Assembly (NCBI RefSeq): GCF_900104265.1
Contig: NZ_FNJJ01000003.1
Location: forward strand, 40,672 to 104,671
Direction: 5' to 3'
Length of the DNA stretch: 64,000 nucleotides
Source of the DNA: Ectopseudomonas guguanensis
Lineage (GTDB): Bacteria > Pseudomonadota > Gammaproteobacteria > Pseudomonadales > Pseudomonadaceae
Shown here in pieces: positions 32,081-39,909 of this stretch. The notes beneath the pieces are model-generated. The model had not been told where the DNA came from, searched no databases, and was given only the letters and a program-made list of their open reading frames with translations. Position 1 is the first letter of the stretch. Every line of letters begins with the position of its first letter. A program made the translations under genes and the position numbers.

Positions 32081-33007
32081 CTACTTCAGGCTTTGCAGAA
32101 AACGCCGGTAGAGCAGGGCGCTTTCCTCGGGGCGTTCAAGCATCGGCGCGTGACCGACGTTATCCATGATCACCACGCTGGGTTTACGCAGCAGCGGTTG
32201 CATGACCTCGATGCTGGAGACATCCAGCACGCGATCCTGTCTGCCCCAGAGCAGCAGGGTGGGGGCCTGGATTTTTGCCAGCTCGGGTTCCAGAGGGATG
32301 CTGCGCTCCACCAATTGTTCGAACACCCTATCGTAGTGCTCGGCCCTGGCCATGGCGCGCTTACCCAGATAGCGCTTGAGCGATGCCGGCAGATAGGGCG
32401 GCTCGACGAAAACGAACTGCAGCAGGTTGTCGAAGTCCTGCGGCAGTCTGATCACCAATGGGTTGGTGGCGCCACTGGTCAGCAGCCGATACAGCTCGCT
32501 CTTGTGCGGGCTGTCGATTCCGGCATTGGCGAACAGTGCCAGCGAGCGCACGCGATCCGGGTAGCGCCCTGCGAAGAGTGCGGCGATATGTCCACCCATG
32601 GAATTGCCCAGCACATGTGCCTGCTGGATGCCCAGCGCATCGAGAATGTCCGCCAGGCGCTCGGCCTGAGTGCCGACGTCATAGCTGCCAGGCGGCAAGT
32701 CGCTGTCGCCGAAGCCAGGCAGGTCCAGGGCGATGACGCGATAGTCCTGGGTCAGATGGCGGGAAAAGCGCAGCCAGTTATCCTTGTCGGCAGCGAAACC
32801 ATGAAGCAGCACCAGGGTTTCGCCGCTCGCCGGTCCTCCCTGGTAGTAATGGATGTTAAGATTGTGAACAGACAGCTGCTCGTGAGCGAGCCCAGCGCGA
32901 TACTGTTCGATCAGGCGCAGGCTGGCCAGTTGCGTCGCTGGAAAGAAATACAGCGTGGCTGCAAGGCCTGACAACAGGAGCAGCAGTGCGAACAGCAGTT
33001 TTTTCAT
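32081..33007 (-). CDS. plaF: Membrane-anchored alpha/beta hydrolase, PlaF-like phospholipase
   Basis: A 308-residue protein with one N-terminal membrane helix (KKLLFALLLLLSGLAATLYFF) and a periplasmic alpha/beta hydrolase domain. The oxyanion motif is LLHGFAAD, the nucleophile elbow GNSMGG, the acid GRQDRVLD, and the catalytic histidine GHAPMLERPEE. In P. aeruginosa a gene in the same place beside etfA encodes PlaF, a phospholipase A that remodels membrane glycerophospholipids. I assign the symbol from position and domain order, not alignment. An AAGGAT site precedes the ATG. Confidence 0.78.
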   Translation of the reverse strand: MKKLLFALLLLLSGLAATLYFFPATQLASLRLIEQYRAGLAHEQLSVHNLNIHYYQGGPASGETLVLLHGFAADKDNWLRFSRHLTQDYRVIALDLPGFGDSDLPPGSYDVGTQAERLADILDALGIQQAHVLGNSMGGHIAALFAGRYPDRVRSLALFANAGIDSPHKSELYRLLTSGATNPLVIRLPQDFDNLLQFVFVEPPYLPASLKRYLGKRAMARAEHYDRVFEQLVERSIPLEPELAKIQAPTLLLWGRQDRVLDVSSIEVMQPLLRKPSVVIMDNVGHAPMLERPEESALLYRRFLQSLK

Positions 33008-33119
33008 GGCGCATCCTTATCGCGAATTATTATGGCGGCGCCATTAAGCTAGCATGAACACGAAACGATTCCGGGCCTGAGCCCATCCCGCCGATCAACG
33101 CAGGAACCGAGAGTAGCCA

Positions 33120-33953
33120 ATGCCTGAGCGTTGTCTGTTTAAGTCGCTGTTGCTGTGGTGCGCACTGGCCGTGATGCCGGGTGTCGCCCTGGCCGCTGGT
33201 AAATGCGAGCGCCTGGTGGCGACCGGCAACCCCGAGTATCCGCCCTATCTCTGGCGCGACCCGCAGAACCCGCAGCAGCTGATTGGCGCCAATGCCGATC
33301 TGCTCAAGCATCTTGGCAAGGAGTTGGGCGTGGTGATCGACGTGATCCACACCGGGCCCTGGTCGCGCGCGCAAGACGAGGTGCGGACCGGGCGTGTCGA
33401 TCTTATCGCCGGCGCGTTCATCACCCTGCCACGGCTCGAACACATGGATTACGTGCACCCAGCCTTCTTCTATACGCCCAGTGTCGTCTGGGTCCGCAAG
33501 GGCGAGGCATTCCCCTATGGCAGCTGGGTCGACCTGCAGGGACACACCGGTGACACCCTGGTGGGCAACAGCTTCGGTCAGCAGTTCGATACCTTCGCCA
33601 AGCAGAACCTGACGCTCGAGGGCGTATCCAGCCTGACCCAGGCCTTCCAGAAGTTGTTGCTCGGCCGCACCGATTATGTGTTGTACGAGCGCTATCCCGG
33701 CCTGGCACTGGCCGAAACCCTGGGTATGGATGACGATCTGGAGGTGCTGGAACCGCCGATTTCCAGCGAGGGCCTCTACCTTACCCTGTCGCACAATTCG
33801 GCGTGCAACGAGCCGTGGCTGCGTGGTCAGCTGGCGCGGAAAATGACAGAAATGGTCGCCGCCGGGCTGCCGGAGCAGTTCCTGCAGAGTAATCTGGAAC
33901 TGTGGAAGGCGCAGCAGATGCAGCCCGACCCGGTCGGCGACGCCACTCAGTAG
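33120..33953 (+). CDS. Periplasmic solute-binding protein, family 3 (SBP_bac_3)
   Basis: A 277-residue exported protein with a signal peptide (LLLWCALAVMPGVALAAG) and a type II periplasmic-binding fold: NPEYPPYLWRDP at the first strand, VRTGRVDLIAGAFITLPR in lobe one, and a crossover near LVGNSFGQQFDTFAKQNL. No ABC permease or ATPase is nearby. Instead two lipoprotein genes follow at close spacing, so it may serve as a sensor or as part of an envelope complex. It resembles the tandem pair at 56 kb in fold rather than in detail. Confidence 0.82.
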   Translation: MPERCLFKSLLLWCALAVMPGVALAAGKCERLVATGNPEYPPYLWRDPQNPQQLIGANADLLKHLGKELGVVIDVIHTGPWSRAQDEVRTGRVDLIAGAFITLPRLEHMDYVHPAFFYTPSVVWVRKGEAFPYGSWVDLQGHTGDTLVGNSFGQQFDTFAKQNLTLEGVSSLTQAFQKLLLGRTDYVLYERYPGLALAETLGMDDDLEVLEPPISSEGLYLTLSHNSACNEPWLRGQLARKMTEMVAAGLPEQFLQSNLELWKAQQMQPDPVGDATQ

Positions 33954-33962
33954 GAAATCTTC

Positions 33963-34313
33963 GTGATCAATCGAACCCTTCCCTTGCTGCTGGCGCTGGG
34001 CCTGACGGGCTGCGCCAGCGATCCTGCACCCATCGAGCAGTTGCGTCTGACCGAGCAGGCGCTGGCGCAGACCAAATCCCTGGGGGTGGTCAGCGAGCAA
34101 TCCGAGTCATTGCGACAGGCCGAAGACAAGTTCTCCCAGGCTCGAGCGGCCATGCAGGATGGCGAAAACAAACAGGCACGCCACCTGGCCGAGCAGGCCG
34201 AGCTGGACGCGCGCCTGGCCGAGGCCGAGCATCTCAACGCCAAGGGCCGCGAGCAACTGACCGAGCTCAACCAACGTATCGGCCGTCTGCGCCAGCAACT
34301 GGGGGCCATGTGA
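33963..34313 (+). CDS. DUF4398-type lipoprotein
   Basis: A 116-residue lipoprotein: a GTG start at 33963, a signal peptide, and lipobox LTGC with the acylated cysteine near residue 17. The rest is a long alpha-helical, charged segment (QAEDKFSQARAAMQDGENKQARHLAEQAELDARLAEAEHL), as in DUF4398 proteins. It starts nine bases after the solute-binding gene and its stop overlaps the next ATG. The pairing with an OmpA-like lipoprotein is recurrent in pseudomonads and suggests an envelope-anchoring role, which remains inference. Confidence 0.82.
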   Translation: MINRTLPLLLALGLTGCASDPAPIEQLRLTEQALAQTKSLGVVSEQSESLRQAEDKFSQARAAMQDGENKQARHLAEQAELDARLAEAEHLNAKGREQLTELNQRIGRLRQQLGAM

Positions 34314-35125
34314 TGAGGGTTTTCGGTTATCTGTGCGGCGTGGCGCTGGCTGCCACATTTCTCGGCGGATGCGCGGCCCATCAGCCGGCAAGTGAGCAGG
34401 CGCTTGAAGAGGCGCGACTGAGCTTCCAGTCGGTCAAGGAAGATCCCAACGTCCTGCGCGCCGCACCCAAGGACGTGATCCGGGCGGGTGAATCCCTGGC
34501 ACGTGCCGAGCGTCTGTCCAGCTATTGGGGCAGCGGAGACGATGTGCGTCATTATGCCTATCTCAGCCAGCGCTATGCCGAAATAGCCCGGCAACACAGC
34601 GATATCAGCCTGAATCAGGAGCGCGCCGCCAAACTCGAGTTGGAGCGCCAGCGCCTGCAGCTGACCCTGCGCGAAGCCAAGCTGCTCAGCGTGCAGCAGC
34701 ATAACGGCTGGCTGGAAGAGCAGATGGTCAGCCTGGCCACCAGCGAGACCGAGCGCGGCCTGGTGATGACTCTGGGCGACATGCTGTTCGATGCCGGTCG
34801 CGCCGATCTGCAACCGGCCGCCAATCGCACCGTGCTCAAGCTCGTGCAGTTCCTGCAGATCAACCCGCAGCGGCGCGTGCGTATCGAGGGCTATACCGAC
34901 AACACCGGTGATGCTGCCGAGAATCTCGAACTGTCCCGCGCGCGAGCGCAGGCTGTGGCCGATCTGCTGGTCGATCTGGGCGTGGATGCCAAACGCATTC
35001 AGGTAGTCGGTTACGGCGTGGACTTTCCCGTCGCGGAAAACGCCTCGGCACGCGGGCGGGCGCAGAATAGGCGAGTGGAAATCGTCTTCTCCGATGAGCG
35101 AGGCCAGCTTGGCGCAGAGCGTTGA
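34313..35125 (+). CDS. OmpA-family peptidoglycan-binding lipoprotein with DUF4398-like N-terminal region
   Basis: A 270-residue outer-membrane lipoprotein: signal peptide with lipobox LGGC, a helical region with RAGESLARAERL, then a C-terminal OmpA domain from about residue 145 (LGDMLFDAGRADLQ, RIEGYTDNTGDAAENLELSRARAQAV, VGYG, and RAQNRRVEI). The conserved Asp and Arg that hold diaminopimelate are present. The ATG at 34313 overlaps the preceding stop (TGATG). It would link the outer membrane to the cell wall. Confidence 0.9.
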   Translation: MRVFGYLCGVALAATFLGGCAAHQPASEQALEEARLSFQSVKEDPNVLRAAPKDVIRAGESLARAERLSSYWGSGDDVRHYAYLSQRYAEIARQHSDISLNQERAAKLELERQRLQLTLREAKLLSVQQHNGWLEEQMVSLATSETERGLVMTLGDMLFDAGRADLQPAANRTVLKLVQFLQINPQRRVRIEGYTDNTGDAAENLELSRARAQAVADLLVDLGVDAKRIQVVGYGVDFPVAENASARGRAQNRRVEIVFSDERGQLGAER

Positions 35126-35144
35126 TTGCCTGCTACCGAGCCTG

Positions 35145-35170
35145 AAAACCCCGGCGTGCCCGGGGTTTTT
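35145..35170 (+). terminator. Rho-independent terminator after the OmpA-like gene
   Basis: CCCCGG and CCGGGG pair around CGTGC, flanked by AAAA and TTTTT, 20 bases after the stop codon. It closes the solute-binding/lipoprotein operon just before the large palindromic element. Confidence 0.88.
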
Positions 35171-35197
35171 CTTCGCATATTTTGGGGAAAGTGCGGG

Positions 35198-35946
35198 TTG
35201 ACACCGGACTGGCATTTACGTGTTAGCTATCGATAACTTGGCACTATCCGTTAGCGTGTCGCCTGATCTGCTGGGTTTCGCCCCTCACGGGCGACTCACT
35301 TTCTTTGCTTGTGCAAAGAAAGTAAGCAAAGAAACACACCCCTGCATACGGCCCCGGCTACGCCGGGGTTCCCTCCCTCCATCACCGCTCCAGGGGCACG
35401 CCGCGAAGGGCCATCCATGGCCCATCACAGCTCTCGCGACATCCATGTCGCTCAACCCCTTCCACGGTGATTCCACTCGGCCTCCTGAAGGGGACTTGGG
35501 CGTCGTCTGTGAGATCGCACTTCAAGAGCAAAAGCCAAACGCTGCCGACTGTGATCTTGCGGAGATGTCGCAAGCTCGCGACCTGGTCCCCTTCAGGAGG
35601 CCGAGTGAAGGTGTTGCGCAGGGGGACGAGCCGCATGGATGCGGCGAGAGGCTTAATGGGCCAGGGATGGCCCATGTAAGCCGGCCCCCGGAGCGGCGCC
35701 GGAACGAGGGAAGTTTCGCGTAGCGAAACCCGGATGTCGGGGTGCCCTTCTTTGGCACACCTTTCTTGGGCAAGCAACGAAACGTAGCGCAGCGGAGTAA
35801 CAGCCGCAGGCTGGCCCGAAGGGTGAGCGCAGCGAATCAAGGTGTGGCGCCCGTAAGGGGCGCAACCCAAGCGCTCAGTATACGCGGTAATGGATAGTGC
35901 TAAGTCAGCAAGCGATACGCACACAAACTTGCCAGTCCGGTGTCAA
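35198..35946. repeat. 749-bp near-palindromic element with 17-bp perfect terminal inverted repeats
   Basis: The ends are exact inverted copies, TTGACACCGGACTGGCA (35198-35214) and its complement (35930-35946). The arms then stay related inward: GCACTATCC, GGGTTTCGCCCC/GGGTTGCGCCCC, TTTGCTTG, GGGCCATCC.TGGCCCAT. They finish in a perfect 22-bp inverted pair at 35474-35495 and 35586-35607. A spacer of about 90 bp lies between the arms, and the right arm has about 60 extra bases. A nested perfect 10-bp hairpin, CTTTCTTTGC/GCAAAGAAAG, sits at 35299-35322. Open frames here have no credible start, composition or family, so I treat them as chance. No transposase and no clear target duplication are seen. 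Related sequence appears scattered in pseudomonad genomes, as I recall. Confidence 0.8.
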
Positions 35947-36043
35947 GCGTATCTTCCCCGTGAGAATGCGAAGAGCCTTTTTTATGTTCGGAGCACGGCG
36001 GTTACGTAACTTGGAAATCAGCAAAGTGACGCGTACGGTAAAA

Positions 36044-36096
36044 ACAGATCGTATCTGTGCCGGTACAATTGTGTGGCAATAGGTTACTGTTATGCT
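36044..36096 (+). promoter_or_regulatory. Promoter and putative operator of the MocR-type gene
   Basis: A perfect inverted repeat ACAGAT-CGT-ATCTGT (36044-36058) overlaps the partial palindrome TGTGCCGGTACA (36056-36067). A promoter follows: TTGTGT (36069-36074), 16-bp spacer, TATGCT (36091-36096), about 24 bases before the start codon. The bases between the large palindrome and this site (35947-36043) hold only a 10-bp palindrome, GTTACGTAAC (36001-36010), of unknown role. Confidence 0.5.
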
Positions 36097-36119
36097 CCAG
36101 TGATCAGGAGGATAGCGCC

Positions 36120-37565
36120 ATGACCAATCTGCTGCTCTATCAACGCATCGCCCAGCAGTTGGCCGAGGATATTCGTCGCGGCGTCTACCAGCCCGGCGAG
36201 CGCGTGCCGTCTGTACGCAAGATGAGCGCCCAGCTCAACGTCAGCCACGCCACCGTTTTGCAGGCGTACGCCAATCTCGAAGATCAGGGGCTGATCCGTG
36301 CGCGCCCGCAATCGGGCTTCTACGTGCATCAGACACCGGCGCTGACCGCGCCGACCCCGGATATCGCCAAGGTCGAGCGACCGGGCCTGGTCACCCGCGC
36401 CAGCATCATCAATCAGGTGCTCACCGAGTCGCGCCGCGAAGGCGTGTTCCCGCTCGGGGCCGCGGTGCCGCATGTCGATTACCTGCCGGTGCGCGCGCTG
36501 CACCAGCAACTGGCCAAGGTCACGCGGTTCCACAGTCCACGCGCCTTCAGCTACATGTTCAGCCCCGGCTTCGAGCCGCTGCGCCGCCAGGTGGCGATCC
36601 GCATGCGCGATGCCGGCGTGGTGGTCGACCCCTCCGAGGTGGTGGTCACCCACGGCTGCGTCGATGCGCTGCAGATGAGCCTGCGCGTGCTGACCAAGCC
36701 GGGCGATCTGATCGCGGTTGAATCGCCGACCTACTACGGCCTGCTGCAGCTGGCCGATCTGCTGGGGCTCAAGGTCATCGAGATTCCCTGCGACCCGACC
36801 ACCGGCATCAGCCTAGAAGCCCTGCAACTGGCCGCCAACCAGTGGCCGATCAAGGCTCTGGTGCTGACCGCGCGGCTGTCCAACCCGCTGGGCGGCACCA
36901 TCCCCGAGGAGCGTCAGCGCCAGTTGCTGCGCCTGGCCGGCGACTACGATTTCCAGATCGTCGAGGACGACATCTACGGCGAGCTGATGTTCGAGCAGGG
37001 CCCGACCAAGGCACTCAAGTCGCATGATCGCGACAGCCGGGTGATCTATTGCTCGAGCTTCTCCAAGACGCTGTCGCCGGGCGTGCGCATCGGCTGGATC
37101 GTCGCTGGCAAGTATCAGGACGAGATCCAGCGCCTGCAGACCTTCTCCACCCATTCGGCGTGCAGCGTCACCCAGATGGCGGTGGCGGCGTATCTGGAGA
37201 ACGGCGGCTATGACCGTCACCTGCGCCACATTCGTCAGGAGTACCGCAAGAACCTCAGCGCCTTCCAGCTGGCGGTGCAGCAGTACTTCCCGGCCGGCAC
37301 GCAGATGACCCGACCCAAGGGCGGCTTCATTCTCTGGGTCAGTCTGCCGGCGCGGGTCAACACCAAGGACCTGCACGTGCGCGCGCTGCAGCAGGGCATC
37401 TCGATCGCACCGGGACTGATCTTCAGCAATACCGAGCAGTTCAACCACTGCGTGCGGCTCAACTGCGGCATCCCGTGGAATCGCGAGGCCGAAAGGGCGC
37501 TGATGACCCTGGGCATGCTGGCCACCCAGCTGTGTCAGGAGGCAGGCGGTTCTTGGGAAGGCTGA
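36120..37565 (+). CDS. MocR-type regulator, GntR DNA-binding domain fused to aminotransferase-like domain
   Basis: A 481-residue protein. The N-terminal GntR winged helix (about residues 1-75) reads LLLYQRIAQQLAEDIRRGVY, GERVPSVRKMSAQLNVSHATVLQAY and LIRARPQSGFYV. The C-terminal region is a fold-type I PLP domain with the Schiff-base lysine at about Lys316 in SSFSKTLSPGVRIGW and the conserved Asp in VEDDIYGE. Such proteins use PLP and an amino compound as effector. ATG at 36120 follows AGGAGG. The target is unknown; palindromes upstream suggest autoregulation. Confidence 0.92.
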   Translation: MTNLLLYQRIAQQLAEDIRRGVYQPGERVPSVRKMSAQLNVSHATVLQAYANLEDQGLIRARPQSGFYVHQTPALTAPTPDIAKVERPGLVTRASIINQVLTESRREGVFPLGAAVPHVDYLPVRALHQQLAKVTRFHSPRAFSYMFSPGFEPLRRQVAIRMRDAGVVVDPSEVVVTHGCVDALQMSLRVLTKPGDLIAVESPTYYGLLQLADLLGLKVIEIPCDPTTGISLEALQLAANQWPIKALVLTARLSNPLGGTIPEERQRQLLRLAGDYDFQIVEDDIYGELMFEQGPTKALKSHDRDSRVIYCSSFSKTLSPGVRIGWIVAGKYQDEIQRLQTFSTHSACSVTQMAVAAYLENGGYDRHLRHIRQEYRKNLSAFQLAVQQYFPAGTQMTRPKGGFILWVSLPARVNTKDLHVRALQQGISIAPGLIFSNTEQFNHCVRLNCGIPWNREAERALMTLGMLATQLCQEAGGSWEG

Positions 37566-37651
37566 AAAATCGCCTGATGGTTTAACCCGAACGATCGCAG
37601 GGCTGCGTCTACCTGAGCGAAGGTCTCGTGCCATTGCTCAGGAGATGCACC

Positions 37652-39340
37652 ATGTCCGTTTGTTCCCAGCTGCTCGTTCGTCCGCTCGCCGTCGGTTTTT
37701 CGGCGGGCACATTGCTCCTGCTCGCCGCCTGCAGCGCCTCTGGCCCGGAGCCGGAGGTACAGGCCAGCCCTGCGCCAGCAGCACCGCTGGTACGTGAACG
37801 CCTGGCTGCTCCTGCGGCAGCCGAAGCCAGCCAGAAACGCATGGCCAACCTGGCTTATGCACCGGCCCCTAGCGCCGATGTTCTGCCGCCGAGTTACCGT
37901 GACGAGTCGCGCGAGCAGTACCAGAACTACCCCGACAATCCGGTCTTCGCCGTCAGCGAGACGCCGGTGTCCACCTTCAGCCTCGATGTCGATACCGGCA
38001 GCTACGCCAACGTGAGGCGCTTTCTCAATGGCGGCCAGCTGCCGCCGAAGGACGCGGTGCGTCTGGAGGAACTGGTCAACTACTTCCCCTATGCCTATCC
38101 CTTGCCGCAGGGCGATGCGCCCTTCGGCGTCAGCACCGAACTGGCGGTGACGCCGTGGAACCCGCAGACCCGCCTGCTGCGCATCGCCATCAAGGCGTCG
38201 GACCGCAGCGTCGAGGAGCTGCCGCCGGCCAACCTGGTGTTTCTGGTGGATGTCTCCGGCTCGATGCATCGCCGCGAGGGCCTGCCGATGGTGCAGGGTA
38301 CCCTGAAGTTGCTGGTGGAGCAGCTGCGCCCGCAGGATCGTGTTTCGCTGGTCACCTACGCCGGTGACAGCCAGGTTCTGCTGGACTCCACGCCCGGCAG
38401 CGACAAGGCGAAGATCCGTGCGGCCATCGATCAACTGACGGCAGGCGGCTCCACTGCCGGTGAGTCGGGCATCCAGCTGGCCTATCAGCAGGCGAGCAAG
38501 CACCTGATCGAGGGCGGCATCAACCGCATCCTGCTGGCCACCGATGGTGACTTTAACGTCGGCATCAGCGACTTCGACAGCCTCAAGCAACTGGCGGCGG
38601 ACAAGCGCAAGACGGGCGTTTCCCTCACCACCCTGGGCTTCGGCGTGGACAACTACAACGAGCGCCTGATGGAGCAGTTGGCCGATGCCGGCAACGGCAA
38701 CTACGCCTATATCGACAACCTGCGCGAGGCGCGCAAGGTGCTGGTGGATCAGCTCGCGTCGACCCTCACCACCGTGGCCAGCGACGTGAAGCTGCAGCTG
38801 GAGTTCAACCCGGCCGAGGTCAGCGAGTACCGCTTGCTGGGCTACGAGAACCGCGCACTCAAGCGCGAGGATTTCAGCAACGACAAGGTCGATGCCGGCG
38901 AGATCGGCGCCGGGCACACCGTCACCGCGCTCTACGAGATCGTCCCGGCCGGTGGCAAGGGCTGGCTGGAGCCGCTGCGCTATCAGAGCAGTGCTCAGCC
39001 AGCGGGCAAGAGCGGCGAGCTGGCCTGGCTGCGGATTCGCTACAAGGCGCCGGGGGAGGCGAGCAGTCGCTTGCTGGAACGACCCATTGCGCGCAACGAG
39101 GCGAAACCGGTTGCGGCCGCCAGCGAGGATCTGCGTTTCGCCGCTGCGGTCGCAGCCTTCGCCCAGCAGCTCAAGGACGGCCACTACACCGGCGACTTCG
39201 ACCTGGCGCAGAGCATCGCGCTGGCCCGCTCGGGCAAGGGCGAGGATCGCTTCGGCCTGCGCGGCGAGTTCATCCAGCTGGCCGAAATTGCCCAGAGCCT
39301 GCACACTTCCGGCTCCACTCCAGTACGAGTTCAGCAGTGA
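37652..39340 (+). CDS. VWA-domain lipoprotein, YfbK-like
   Basis: A 562-residue lipoprotein: signal peptide with lipobox LLAAC, an N-terminal YfbK-like segment (TPVSTFSLDVDTGSYANVRRFL), a von Willebrand factor A domain from about residue 190 with the metal site DVSGSMH, and a C-terminal DUF3520-like region ending near the stop. ATG at 37652 follows GGAGATGCACC. The sigma-factor gene starts inside its stop codon (GTGA overlap). The link suggests an envelope-stress or trans-envelope signalling function, which is inference. Confidence 0.88.
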   Translation: MSVCSQLLVRPLAVGFSAGTLLLLAACSASGPEPEVQASPAPAAPLVRERLAAPAAAEASQKRMANLAYAPAPSADVLPPSYRDESREQYQNYPDNPVFAVSETPVSTFSLDVDTGSYANVRRFLNGGQLPPKDAVRLEELVNYFPYAYPLPQGDAPFGVSTELAVTPWNPQTRLLRIAIKASDRSVEELPPANLVFLVDVSGSMHRREGLPMVQGTLKLLVEQLRPQDRVSLVTYAGDSQVLLDSTPGSDKAKIRAAIDQLTAGGSTAGESGIQLAYQQASKHLIEGGINRILLATDGDFNVGISDFDSLKQLAADKRKTGVSLTTLGFGVDNYNERLMEQLADAGNGNYAYIDNLREARKVLVDQLASTLTTVASDVKLQLEFNPAEVSEYRLLGYENRALKREDFSNDKVDAGEIGAGHTVTALYEIVPAGGKGWLEPLRYQSSAQPAGKSGELAWLRIRYKAPGEASSRLLERPIARNEAKPVAAASEDLRFAAAVAAFAQQLKDGHYTGDFDLAQSIALARSGKGEDRFGLRGEFIQLAEIAQSLHTSGSTPVRVQQ

Positions 39341-39909
39341 ACGCACCTCTCACGGATGACGACGCCGCCTTGCTGCGGCGTTACCGCCGCGGCGACGCGG
39401 CGGCCTTCAATGCCCTGTACCAGCGCCACAGGCTGGGCCTGTTCCGCTTCCTGCTCGGCCTGTGCGGCGATCACGCCCTGGCCGAGGAAGTGTTCCAGGA
39501 AACCTGGATGAGCCTGGTGCGCAGCCAGAGCGAACAGCGCGAGGCGGTGCTGTTCAAGACCTGGCTGTACCAGATCGCGCGCAACCGTCTGATCGACCAT
39601 TGGCGCAAGACGGGCCGGCATCAGGCCGGGCACGACGAATACGACGAGAGCCAGCATGCCCTGGCTGACCCGCAGCCCGGCCCGGAGCAGCAGTGGGGCC
39701 TGAGTCGCGACAGCGAACGGCTGCAGGCGGCGCTGGCCGACCTGCCGGAAGATCAGCGCGAAGTCTTTCTGATGCGCGCCCATGGCGACCTGGAACTGAA
39801 CGAGATTGCCGAGTTGACCCGCACGCCGGCCGAGACGGTCAAGAGCCGTCTGCGCTATGCCCTGCAGAAACTGCGCCGGCTGCTGGCCACCGAGGAGTTG
39901 TCCGCATGA
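39337..39909 (+). CDS. ECF-type RNA polymerase sigma factor
   Basis: A 190-residue sigma-70-family factor with regions 2 and 4 only. Region 2 includes LLRRYRRGDAAAFNALYQRH, DHALAEEVFQETW and FKTWLYQIARNRLIDHWRK. Region 4 includes LPEDQREVFLMRAHGDLELNEIAEL then TVKSRLRYALQKLRRLL. A GTG start at 39337 overlaps the stop of the VWA gene, and its own stop overlaps the next ATG (ATGA). Translational coupling ties all three products. The regulated promoters are unknown. Confidence 0.93.
   Translation: MNAPLTDDDAALLRRYRRGDAAAFNALYQRHRLGLFRFLLGLCGDHALAEEVFQETWMSLVRSQSEQREAVLFKTWLYQIARNRLIDHWRKTGRHQAGHDEYDESQHALADPQPGPEQQWGLSRDSERLQAALADLPEDQREVFLMRAHGDLELNEIAELTRTPAETVKSRLRYALQKLRRLLATEELSA

Noticed and set aside
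35198..35226. TTGACA at the left terminus as a -35 promoter element
   Set aside because: At 16-18 bp spacing there is no acceptable -10, and the same hexamer forms the inverted end at 35941-35946, so it is explained by the terminal repeat.
35220..35723. 167-codon open frame in the large palindrome
   Set aside because: It reads through hairpin arms, has no credible ribosome-binding site, and overlaps equally long frames in other phases on both strands, as expected for a low-stop palindromic repeat.
35382..35924. 180-codon minus-strand open frame in the same palindrome
   Set aside because: It mirrors the plus-strand frame because the sequence is an inverted repeat; similarity of the two translations is not evidence of coding.
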